Shown here piece after piece: positions 23,048-30,363 of a stretch of DNA of 30,531 nt. The position numbers and the translations under genes were made by a program. Each line of letters begins with the position of its first letter. Position 1 is the first letter of the stretch. The notes beneath the pieces were generated by a model, which had not been told where the DNA came from, searched no databases, and saw only the letters and a list, made by a program, of their open reading frames with translations. The stretch spans positions 1 to 30,531 of the forward strand of contig CAKVND010000027.1 of assembly GCA_934777245.1 (NCBI GenBank), given 5' to 3'. Origin of the DNA: an uncultured Candidatus Melainabacteria bacterium. GTDB lineage: Bacteria; Cyanobacteriota; Vampirovibrionia; Gastranaerophilales; Gastranaerophilaceae.

Positions 23048-23226
23048 ATAGTTATTAAAAAGCTGGATTCTTCGTTTTACAATATACTTCCGAACTTGTA
23101 GTTATGCATATAAGTTGGAGAGTGTAGTGTAAAAAAGTTTCTCAGAATGACATGGCGTGGAACTACTTGTTGAGCGTCATTGTGAGGTTCGTTAGAACCG
23201 AAACAATCCAGCTTTTTAATAACTAT
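23048..23226. mobile_element. MITE-like element, copy 1 (179 bp)
   Basis: A perfect 22-bp terminal inverted repeat (23048-23069 and 23205-23226) includes TTATTAAAAAGCTGGATT. The interior holds a CTTCC/GGAGAG stem and a 3' part GTCATTGTGAGG...AAACAATCC. Copy 2 is at 26240-26417, same orientation. No transposase is encoded, so mobilisation would have to be in trans. Confidence 0.75.
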
Positions 23227-23296
23227 TTTTATTGTAACAAAATTATCATGAATAGTAATACCCTATAAAGAGAGGCAAGGTATATAAAAAAAAGAA

Positions 23297-23319
23297 AGTC
23301 TTGCAATGTGTGCAAGACT
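23297..23319 (-). terminator. Rho-independent terminator of recA
   Basis: Perfect 9-bp stem AGTCTTGCA/TGCAAGACT with a 5-base loop. On the minus strand it is followed by TTCTTTTTTTT. It lies about 95 bp past the recA stop codon. Confidence 0.85.
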
Positions 23320-23414
23320 CAAAAATATACATTTACCCCAATAACTTTATATCATAGTTAAACAAGTTTGTCAACTATTTTCTTAAACCCAATAAAATAG
23401 CGACTTACAACCGA

Positions 23415-24428
23415 TTAACTATTTGCTAATTTTTCTCTAACCAATGTTTCAACTTGATTTAAGATTTCAGGATTATTAGCCAAGAATTCTTTAGCCTTAT
23501 CTCTACCTTGTCCAAGTTTATCATCATTGAAGCTGAACCAAGAACCAGCTTTTTTCACAATATCCAAATCAACAGCAACGTCAAGGATATTGCCGATTTT
23601 GCAAATACCTTTTCCGAATATAATATCAAACTCAGCTGTTCTGAACGGAGGAGCAACCTTGTTTTTCAAAATTCTAACTCTTACGTGGTTACCAACGTCT
23701 TCGCCATCACCTTTAATACCTTCAACACGTTTGATTTCAAGACGAACAGAAGCATAATATTTAAGAGCATTACCACCTGTTGTTGTTTCAGGGTTACCAT
23801 ACATAACACCAATTTTTTGTCTCAATTGGTTAATAAAAATAACAGTTGTATTGGTTTTACCAATAATACCTGTCAATTTTCTTAACGCCTTAGACATCAA
23901 TCTTGCTTGCAAGCCCATTTGTTGATCTTCCATAGAGCCTTCAATTTCAGCTTTTGGAACAAGAGCTGCAACAGAGTCAACAACGATAATATCAACAGCA
24001 CCTGAACGAACCAATTCTTCTGTAATATCAAGCGCCTGTTCACCAGTATCAGGTTGAGAAATCAAAAGTTCATCAACATTTACACCAAGGTTTCTTGCGT
24101 ATTCAGGGTCAAGTGCGTGTTCTGCATCTACGAAAGCTGCAATTCCACCTTTCTTTTGGCATTCAGCAACTATATGTTGTGCTAAAGTTGTTTTACCTGA
24201 TGATTCAGGCCCGTAAACTTCAATAATACGTCCGCGAGGAATACCGCCAACACCAAGAGCAACGTCCAATGCTAAAGCGCCAGTAGGAATTGTTTCAACG
24301 CTAACAGCAGGCTTGTCGCCAAGCTTCATAATTGCGCCTTTACCAAAATCTTTTTCAATCTTTTCTATCGCAAGCTTAAGCGCCTTGCTTCTTTCATCTG
24401 ATACGTTTGTTTCTTCCGCTTTTGCCAT
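23415..24428 (-). CDS. recA: Recombinase RecA
   Basis: Homologous recombination and SOS coprotease. The ATG at 24428 follows AAAAGGA at seven bases; the TTG at 24449 lies against element D. 337 residues. Walker A GPESSGKT is at 73-80, followed by [31 protein letters not shown] and the L1/L2 loop regions including [12 protein letters not shown] and [22 protein letters not shown]-terminal domain ends in a Lys/Glu-rich helix. No LexA box was recognised in the short upstream region, which is occupied by element D. Well-separated terminator downstream. Confidence 0.98.
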   Translation of the reverse strand: MAKAEETNVSDERSKALKLAIEKIEKDFGKGAIMKLGDKPAVSVETIPTGALALDVALGVGGIPRGRIIEVYGPESSGKTTLAQHIVAECQKKGGIAAFVDAEHALDPEYARNLGVNVDELLISQPDTGEQALDITEELVRSGAVDIIVVDSVAALVPKAEIEGSMEDQQMGLQARLMSKALRKLTGIIGKTNTTVIFINQLRQKIGVMYGNPETTTGGNALKYYASVRLEIKRVEGIKGDGEDVGNHVRVRILKNKVAPPFRTAEFDIIFGKGICKIGNILDVAVDLDIVKKAGSWFSFNDDKLGQGRDKAKEFLANNPEILNQVETLVREKLANS

Positions 24429-24450
24429 GATAAATCCTTTTCTCTTCAAA

Positions 24451-24575
24451 GTGAATAAGTGAATAGGTCAATAAGTTAATAAGTTCATTTTAGATATTGT
24501 CAATTTTGAACTGAGCTAAACATTGAATATATTTAATACGAACTTATTCACCTATTCACTCATTCACTTATTAAC
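24451..24575. repeat. Octamer-armed palindromic element D (core inverted)
   Basis: Left arm 24451-24482 has four units (GTGAATAA, GTGAATAG, GTCAATAA, GTTAATAA). The core 24483-24543 is again 61 bp, in the opposite orientation to A-C; its first 22 bases on the minus strand match the other three exactly. The right arm 24544-24575 has four units. It fills the gap between recA and the gene upstream, and so lies in the recA 5' region. Confidence 0.9.
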
Positions 24576-24577
24576 TT

Positions 24578-25090
24578 TTATAATAAAATATTATCTTCTT
24601 CCTTCTTAATAAAAAATCCACAAATCAATGGTTTGAAGCTATTTAAAGCATTTTTTAATTTAAAGTTTTCTTTGTTCAATTCATTAACTTTGTTTTTTAA
24701 ATTTTCGTTTTCAGTCTTGCATCTAACAAGTTCTAAAACAACATCATCCATGCCTTCTAATTTTTCATCAATAATTTTAGTCATAGAAGTTGTGATATTG
24801 TTTTCCATTTTATTGAGGGTATCTAGTAATCCATTAACTACTACTTGTGAATCGGGTTTTGTCATAACGGGTAATGCCACTTTCTTTTTTTCATTCATTT
24901 CTGCAACAACTGATGATTTTGCATTTCTCAACTTCTTAACTTCGTCGACTGAAAAATAAATTTGTCCTCTATTATCTTTCTTTGGACTAACAGAAGTTTT
25001 TTTACAAAGCTCAACTATCTCTTTATTATCTATATTTAACAATTTTCTAACATCGTTAGGTAAAAGTACTTTATTCGGATTAGCGTTCAT
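24578..25090 (-). CDS. Helix-turn-helix plus coiled-coil protein, unknown
   Basis: 170 residues from the ATG at 25090, with GAGGGG about eleven bases upstream. A frame starting 30 bases earlier uses TTG. Residues 8-55 look like a MerR-type winged helix: LLPNDVRKLLNIDNKEIVELCKKT then the wing GQIYFSVDEVKKL. The middle is a linker; residues from about 85 form a helical region ending in a Leu/Asn/Lys coiled coil (ENENLKNKVNELNKENFKL). The tail is short and hydrophobic. This is the layout of small regulators or nucleoid/plasmid-type DNA-binding proteins that dimerise by coiled coil. It lies upstream of recA but separated by element D. Confidence 0.7.
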   Translation of the reverse strand: MNANPNKVLLPNDVRKLLNIDNKEIVELCKKTSVSPKKDNRGQIYFSVDEVKKLRNAKSSVVAEMNEKKKVALPVMTKPDSQVVVNGLLDTLNKMENNITTSMTKIIDEKLEGMDDVVLELVRCKTENENLKNKVNELNKENFKLKNALNSFKPLICGFFIKKEEDNILL

Positions 25091-25222
25091 CTTAAAAAAT
25101 TCCCCTCTTTCTACATCCAATAGATATTTTAATCAATAAAAGATTTAATTTCCACTAATTGTAACAAAATTTTACTATTTATTATGATGCAAGGTATTAT
25201 TCCACTTAACAAAGTAAAATAA

Positions 25223-25945
25223 CTAATTCCAGTACTTATCAAGCCATTTTGTCGGTTTAATATATCTGAATCCCATTTTACCAAAATATCCTTTGTAAGC
25301 TTGTTCCGGATTTGGTTTTCCATGGAAAATCAAAATCTTAGCTTCTTCCGGATCACGTGGAACTTTAAACCAGCACATTGGGAACTTATGCAAGCATTGA
25401 CGTTTAAAACTTACAACCCAATCTTTAGGCCAATATTTTAACAACCCTTTTCTATCCATTTCATAAGACAAAAATGCTTGTTCATTTTTATATCTTTCTC
25501 TGATTGTTTTTCCTTCTTGATAAAAATGTTCAATAATTTCAGGATGTTTACCAACTTCAAAACGAAAAACTGATGAATTTCCGATAATATCATGTGGAAA
25601 ATCATAATCTTTAGAAATCAAAAAGCTTCCTTCAACTTCGAAAAATGGGTCAAGCGAGCTTCTAATAATAATGTCCAAGTCTAAAAACAAAGCTGTACCT
25701 TGTAAATCAGAAAGCGGATTTGCAAACAAACCTAATTTTTTCCACATTCTATCAGGAATTCCTTCGTCGTTAAGTTCAGGAAGCGGACGAATTTCAACAC
25801 CTTCCACAATTCCTTCTGCGTTATCCGTAAAACATACAAATCTGTGTGGTAAAGACAAATTCTTTTCAACCATTTTATAAAGCTTGTTTACATATTCCGG
25901 GCCAAATTTTGTTCCCCATTTAATACAGATAACATTTCTATCCAT
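25223..25945 (-). CDS. Putative DxD glycosyltransferase (GT-A fold)
   Basis: 240 residues from an ATG with AAGGAG eight bases upstream. The start RNVICIKWGTKFGPEYVNKL and the segment RFVCFTDN resemble GT8-like nucleotide-sugar transferases. A DxD motif in FLDLDIII (Asp89/Asp91) is the usual metal/UDP-sugar site. Later conserved-looking elements are NEQAFLSYEM (aspartate/acidic acceptor side) and ILIFHGKPNP, with a His near the C-terminus that often binds diphosphate. No membrane segment. Acceptor and donor unknown. It has no operon partner: the next minus-strand gene lies 133 bp downstream and a 600-bp repeat region lies upstream. Confidence 0.8.
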   Translation of the reverse strand: MDRNVICIKWGTKFGPEYVNKLYKMVEKNLSLPHRFVCFTDNAEGIVEGVEIRPLPELNDEGIPDRMWKKLGLFANPLSDLQGTALFLDLDIIIRSSLDPFFEVEGSFLISKDYDFPHDIIGNSSVFRFEVGKHPEIIEHFYQEGKTIRERYKNEQAFLSYEMDRKGLLKYWPKDWVVSFKRQCLHKFPMCWFKVPRDPEEAKILIFHGKPNPEQAYKGYFGKMGFRYIKPTKWLDKYWN

Positions 25946-26032
25946 TTATAACTCCTTCTGACTTAACTCCCTTCTCTTTATAACATAAATAAGTTAAAGG
26001 TGCTACTTTTTTAATGGAAAAGTATTTAATAA

Positions 26033-26120
26033 TATCCTTTCCTGAGGAAGGGAATACGCTTGCGACACTCGGTCTAACGAGTCTCGCTCCCCTCTCCTTT
26101 TTTAATTTGACATGGAGAGG
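26033..26120. repeat. G+C-rich hairpin unit
   Basis: Includes CCTTTCCTGAGGAAGGG, a 10-bp stem GCGACACTCG-GTCTAA-CGAGTCTCGC with one mismatch (26062-26087), and CTCCCCTCTCC pairing loosely with GGAGAGGG (26114-26121). No gene is seen in 25946-26546; small ORFs there follow repeats. Confidence 0.5.
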
Positions 26121-26150
26121 GAAACGAGAAGGCGAGAGAGAGTTGATGAA

Positions 26151-26178
26151 GTGGAAAGTTGAAAATGGAAAATGGAAA
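26151..26178. repeat. Single heptamer arm (GGAAAAT family)
   Basis: Four 7-bp units GTGGAAA, GTTGAAA, ATGGAAA, ATGGAAA, the same units as in 10337-10448. The next about 55 bases loosely resemble that element's core on the minus strand, but no right arm follows; the MITE-like element starts at about 26240 instead. Confidence 0.55.
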
Positions 26179-26239
26179 ATGGTTTTAAGATTTTTGTTTG
26201 TTAAATACGATTATTGGATATTTTTTAGGAAATAGAATA

Positions 26240-26417
26240 AAAGTTATTAAAAAGCTGGATTCTTCATTTTACAATACACTTCCGAGCTTGTAGGTATCAC
26301 TACTAACAAGGAAGTGAAGTGTAAAATCGCCTTCGCAATGACATGGCGTGAGACAACTGGTTGGGCGTCATTGTGAGGTTCGTTAGAACCGAAACAATCC
26401 AGCTTTTTAATAATTAT
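26240..26417. mobile_element. MITE-like element, copy 2 (about 178 bp)
   Basis: The terminal inverted repeat shares TTATTAAAAAGCTGGATT at both ends (26244-26261 and 26396-26413). The 3' portion from GTCATTGTGAGG to AACAATCC is identical to copy 1, while the centre has diverged. ATAGAAT on the left and ATTCTAT on the right extend the inverted repeat outward. Encodes no protein. Confidence 0.75.
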
Positions 26418-26546
26418 TTTTATTCTATGAAATTTATCTCGGACAATAGCACCCCCAGGGGAGGGGACAAAAAAACAAAAAAGAGAAGACAAAAAATACA
26501 CAGGAAAGATACAAAAAGAAAACACAAAAAAAGGGGAATAAACTGA

Positions 26547-27551
26547 TTAAAACAATTTCTTATTCACTCTATCCGCAACTTTTTTATAATCTTTGCCATA
26601 CGCAATCGGTTTTGACTGTTCGATTGCTTCATAAAACGCAGGATTATCAACTTTTACATCATTTCTTGCAGGAACAATCAGCCCTGTAGAATTTAAGTAC
26701 TCAATACTTTCTTTAGAACTCAAATATTTTAAAAACTTTTCAGCTTCTTCCTTATGCTTAGACTTCCTAGAAATCGCCCAGCCGGAAGCATCCAAAGGTA
26801 CAATTCCGCAAAACGGGATTACATCCCAATCAAACTTCGCGCTCTCTTGAATTTTCGGATACATCCAACGACCTGAAAGATAAAGCCCGATTCTGCCTTG
26901 CAAAAACATTTGCGCCGAAGTCAAACTCCCGATATCAGTTGGAGTTGGAGCATATTTTCCTTCCAAGTTTTTATAAAATTTCAAAGACTTAACAGGCGCA
27001 TCTATATTTTCTCCAAAAGTCAAAACATAAGGCAGCATAAAATAAATATCACGCTCATAACTTATACCAAATGGCTTAACGTCCTCAATTGCAGGAATTA
27101 ATTCATTCAAATTTTTCGGAGTTTGCTTAACTAAATTTTTGTTTCTATAAAAAACTAAAGTCGACACATCGCGTGGAATTGCATAAAGCTGTCCATCAAC
27201 GCTCATGGCTTCTAAGCTTTTTGAATAAAACTCAGATTTATCAACCAAATCGCCCAAAGGTTCTAATTTATTTGAATAAATCGGCAAATAAAGATTATTG
27301 ATAAAAAGAACATCGGGCGCTTGATTTGAAGCAAACAAAAGATGAATTTTCTGAAAATAATTTTGCGGAACATGCATAAAATTGATTTTCACATTCGGAT
27401 TTTCATTCTCATAATTTTTGATAATTTTATCAAGAATTCCAACCTCTGTAACCGAACCCCAAGAAGAAAAAGTAATTTCTTCTTTCGTGGATTTAGTGCA
27501 TGCACAAAGTAAAAATGGTAATAAAAGCAGGATTAAAAAGCGTTTTAGCAT
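26547..27551 (-). CDS. Sugar-type ABC solute-binding lipoprotein
   Basis: 334 residues with a lipoprotein signal, MLKRFLILLLLPFLLCAC, where Cys18 is the lipid anchor (lipobox L-C-A-C). The mature part starts ITFSSWGSVTEV, then GILDKIIKNYENENPNVKI, typical of family 1 extracellular sugar-binding proteins, and later GRIGLYLSGRWMYPKI and EEAEKFLKYLSSKESIEYLNSTG. At 334 it is shorter than most (about 400). Presumed partner of the two CUT1 permeases at 6327 and 12184. Its ATG overlaps the end of the upstream 883-aa gene by seven bases, indicating coupling. Confidence 0.9.
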   Translation of the reverse strand: MLKRFLILLLLPFLLCACTKSTKEEITFSSWGSVTEVGILDKIIKNYENENPNVKINFMHVPQNYFQKIHLLFASNQAPDVLFINNLYLPIYSNKLEPLGDLVDKSEFYSKSLEAMSVDGQLYAIPRDVSTLVFYRNKNLVKQTPKNLNELIPAIEDVKPFGISYERDIYFMLPYVLTFGENIDAPVKSLKFYKNLEGKYAPTPTDIGSLTSAQMFLQGRIGLYLSGRWMYPKIQESAKFDWDVIPFCGIVPLDASGWAISRKSKHKEEAEKFLKYLSSKESIEYLNSTGLIVPARNDVKVDNPAFYEAIEQSKPIAYGKDYKKVADRVNKKLF

Positions 27552-30196
27552 AAATCCATTACATACTCCATATTATCAGCACTCACATTTAAAATAAATT
27601 TATGAGAACCAAGTCTTATGATATATCTAAGCACATCATTAGGTAATTTTTCACTAACTCTAGCCTGCATTTTTTCACCTTTTAAATGTTCATAATGTTT
27701 GATTTTCAGCAGTTTTTCACCAACAAAACCAATTACTTGATATCCGTTACTATTTTTAACCAAATAACAACCAAGTTTGTCAGAAAAATCAGCTTTTGAT
27801 ACAATTTCAAAAATTTCGTTATCGATAATAAGATTCTTTATTTCACAAACATTAATATCATCCTGCTTAATTTCTGTTTTTGGTTCAACTTTTTCAACTT
27901 CAGGTTTTTGTTTAGCAAGTTTTTTTTCAGCTTCTTTTTCTTCTATTCTCCTAATAAGTTCATTTGCTTCATCTGAACGATTTTTAGAAGTTTTAGTAAC
28001 TTTCTTTTCCAATTTTGGCAACAAAGTATCTTTAACCGGCTCAACTTCCGGAACTTTTACCTCTTCACGTAATTCTTGAACATCTTCGATTTTTTTATCA
28101 AAATCCACATATTTATCATCAAACAAAGTCTCAAAATCGTCTGTTTGCGTAACATTAGCCTGTTCTAATTCTAATTCGCTATCATTAACAATTTCAAAAT
28201 TATCGCCAAATTGACTAAATTCATCCTGCATATCTGAAACAGTCGGCGCATTCTCGTTATCAAAATCGTTTTCTATTTCCTCTTCTTCATTTCCATCATA
28301 AAATGGTTTAAAACTTACATTTGTAATATTTCTCAAAAGCGCTTCTTCGTCTACTTCTACTACGTCTTCCTGTTTTTCATACTTTTCAGGATGATTGAAT
28401 ACATCATCTAAATCCGGAATTTCATCGCCAACAGACATTTTCGCAACTTCATAGCTTGAATCTACCAATTCAACTTCATCAGAAGGCCTTGATTCATAAG
28501 CAGCATCATTATTGATTTCTACCGATAAATCTGGTAATTCATCTTTAAGAGACAATGTACTTACGTCATAACCTTCGCTATAATAAACAACTTGTGGCTT
28601 TACTTCCGATTCAATATCTTTATTACCCTGTCTTTTTAATGCTTCTGACAAATCCGGCAACATATCTCTTACATTAAGCGTCAAAAGCTCAGAAGCCTTA
28701 TGAGGTTTCGCTTTTTGTTTTTTTATTTCTTCACGCATTTCTTGAATACGATTTGGATTTGTTCTTAAATCAGTAATAAAATCATTGTCCAATTCAACAT
28801 TCATTAATTTATACAGAGCATTAACGTCATCTTTTGAAAATGTAATATCTTGGTTTACTGTATAAGAAGTTACAAAATTTTCCAAGCGTTCTCTGCTTGT
28901 CGGACGATTTTCTATAGGATTAGTAACAGCAAATTGAGAAATATTCTTCATCGTATCATCGCTAATTTCAATGCTTAAAAGCTTCTCAATCTTTTCAATA
29001 TCACTTTCTGAAAACTTTAAATTTTCGTCACTAATAAATTTATTATAAAGTTCCTCATTAAAAGCCTTGTCTTCATCTTTTTGAACATCTTCTGGTTCAT
29101 CCATAAATGAAAAACCATTCAAAAAATCTTCCAAAGCGTTATTATCTTCCTCTGTTTCCTTTTCTTGAGGTTCAGCAGTCTTTGTTTTTTCTTGAAACAA
29201 CTCATCTAAATCAACAACCAAACTATCATCTACAGGCTGTGGTTCAATTTCTGGTTGAATAGAAGTTTGTGGAACCGGATCTGGTGATGTAAATTGCAAA
29301 GATTCAACCGGCATTTTTGTTGGTTTTGAATACATTTTATCAAGTTTACGAATCGTACTTCTTATTTTTTTCTTTTCCGGCTCTTTTTTCTTACCCTTTT
29401 TAGATTCATCATCAGAAAAATCCACTTGCTCGCCGATAACCTCTGCCATTTTATCTTTACCTTTAAGATAAATAAATACAGACGTTACGATTACAAAAAG
29501 CACTCCCATTATCAACAACATCACTTCAAAACTGTTTGAATTTTCTTGAACAGGTTCCGGAGTTTTCTTTTGAGCATTATTAGCAAAAGATTCTTCGCGT
29601 GCCGGCGTAGTTTCAAACTGTTGAACGCTCTGTTTAATATCAACAGGAGAAGTTTGATTTACTCCGCTTGCAGAACGGATTGGAGCTGGATTTCTAGTTT
29701 GAACTTCATCTCGACTAGGAATTACAGGTGAAGTTGATTGATAATCTTCTCTCGGCGGAATTGGTTGAATTGGTTGTGAAGTCGACGACTCATCTTCCGA
29801 TTTTTTTTCAGGAATATAAAGCGCCTTAGAAGCAGTCAACATAGCGTTTGGAGCAGTTTTTATTGTGATTTTCGTATAGCCTTTACTACCGGAAGTGTAT
29901 GGCATTGTGCGCACATTTACACTTTCAACATCACCTGCTAATTCAGGCGTTGAAGGCATTTGGCTGTTGGTTTCAGGAAGCATTATGACATAAGTAGTTG
30001 CATCTTTTTTTACAGGAGTAATTGACTGTTCGTAGTTGCGTTTTGTAAGCACAGTCATACTCACAGCCCCATTAGAACCGCTTTCAAATTTGAGCGACAT
30101 AAGACTGTTTCTATAATTATCTGCGCCAAAAGCTCCAACTACCGTAACTACTGAAGCTAGCACGAGTGCTATTGTTCGCTTTTTAAACTGCTTCAT
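27545..30196 (-). CDS. Large single-pass membrane protein, AMIN-like outside, acidic repetitive cytoplasmic tail
   Basis: 883 residues. Residues 1-25 are a signal peptide (ALVLASVVTVVGAFGA). About 30-128 is a strand-rich domain resembling AMIN domains (SLKFESGSNGAVSMTVLTK...VIMLPETN...GYTKITIKTA). A Pro/Ser/Thr linker leads to one TM helix (about 224-244), then a Lys-rich stop-transfer and a long acidic cytoplasmic part. That part has two related segments (FSESDIEKIEKLLSIEISDD at about 395 and FSKDDVNALYKLMNVELDND at 462) and three copies of an x-S-x-x-D-E-L-P-D-L motif (507-516, 548-557, 587-596). A compact C-terminal domain covers about 780-883. The overall plan recalls FimV-like polar scaffold proteins, but no LysM is seen. 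Function unknown; coupled to the binding protein. Confidence 0.8.
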   Translation of the reverse strand: MKQFKKRTIALVLASVVTVVGAFGADNYRNSLMSLKFESGSNGAVSMTVLTKRNYEQSITPVKKDATTYVIMLPETNSQMPSTPELAGDVESVNVRTMPYTSGSKGYTKITIKTAPNAMLTASKALYIPEKKSEDESSTSQPIQPIPPREDYQSTSPVIPSRDEVQTRNPAPIRSASGVNQTSPVDIKQSVQQFETTPAREESFANNAQKKTPEPVQENSNSFEVMLLIMGVLFVIVTSVFIYLKGKDKMAEVIGEQVDFSDDESKKGKKKEPEKKKIRSTIRKLDKMYSKPTKMPVESLQFTSPDPVPQTSIQPEIEPQPVDDSLVVDLDELFQEKTKTAEPQEKETEEDNNALEDFLNGFSFMDEPEDVQKDEDKAFNEELYNKFISDENLKFSESDIEKIEKLLSIEISDDTMKNISQFAVTNPIENRPTSRERLENFVTSYTVNQDITFSKDDVNALYKLMNVELDNDFITDLRTNPNRIQEMREEIKKQKAKPHKASELLTLNVRDMLPDLSEALKRQGNKDIESEVKPQVVYYSEGYDVSTLSLKDELPDLSVEINNDAAYESRPSDEVELVDSSYEVAKMSVGDEIPDLDDVFNHPEKYEKQEDVVEVDEEALLRNITNVSFKPFYDGNEEEEIENDFDNENAPTVSDMQDEFSQFGDNFEIVNDSELELEQANVTQTDDFETLFDDKYVDFDKKIEDVQELREEVKVPEVEPVKDTLLPKLEKKVTKTSKNRSDEANELIRRIEEKEAEKKLAKQKPEVEKVEPKTEIKQDDINVCEIKNLIIDNEIFEIVSKADFSDKLGCYLVKNSNGYQVIGFVGEKLLKIKHYEHLKGEKMQARVSEKLPNDVLRYIIRLGSHKFILNVSADNMEYVMDLC

Positions 30197-30202
30197 AAAT
30201 GT

Positions 30203-30211
30203 ATTCTAGCA
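30203..30211 (-). promoter_or_regulatory. Extended -10 box six bases before the ATG of the 883-aa gene
   Basis: On the minus strand TGCTAGAAT ends at 30203 and the ATG starts at 30196. There is no SD sequence. Same geometry as at 12169-12177 and 21103-21111. Confidence 0.45.
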
Positions 30212-30293
30212 CAATGTTAAAAAAGTTAGTATACATTAATTATATTAAGTTATAACAAGCTCACATCGTTCAACTAAAGATTTTATTTAATAA

Positions 30294-30329
30294 AAATACA
30301 AGGCGCACCGAATGGTGCGCCTTGTATTT
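30294..30329 (-). terminator. Strong rho-independent terminator of pckA
   Basis: A perfect 16-bp stem, AAATACAAGGCGCACC with its complement, around a 4-base loop, followed on the minus strand by TTATTAAA. It begins 35 bp after the pckA stop codon. Confidence 0.9.
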
Positions 30330-30363
30330 CAAATCGTTTATTCGGTAAAAATCACCGTTAAAC

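Noticed and set aside
25129..25323. 64-residue minus-strand ORF
   Set aside because: Mostly overlaps the glycosyltransferase in another frame and lacks a good SD.
26014..26235. ORF of 73 residues
   Set aside because: Covers G+C-rich hairpins and the heptamer arm; no SD or homology.
26247..26525. ORF of 92 residues with hydrophobic start
   Set aside because: Lies within the MITE-like element and the following G/A-rich repeat; product is repeat sequence.
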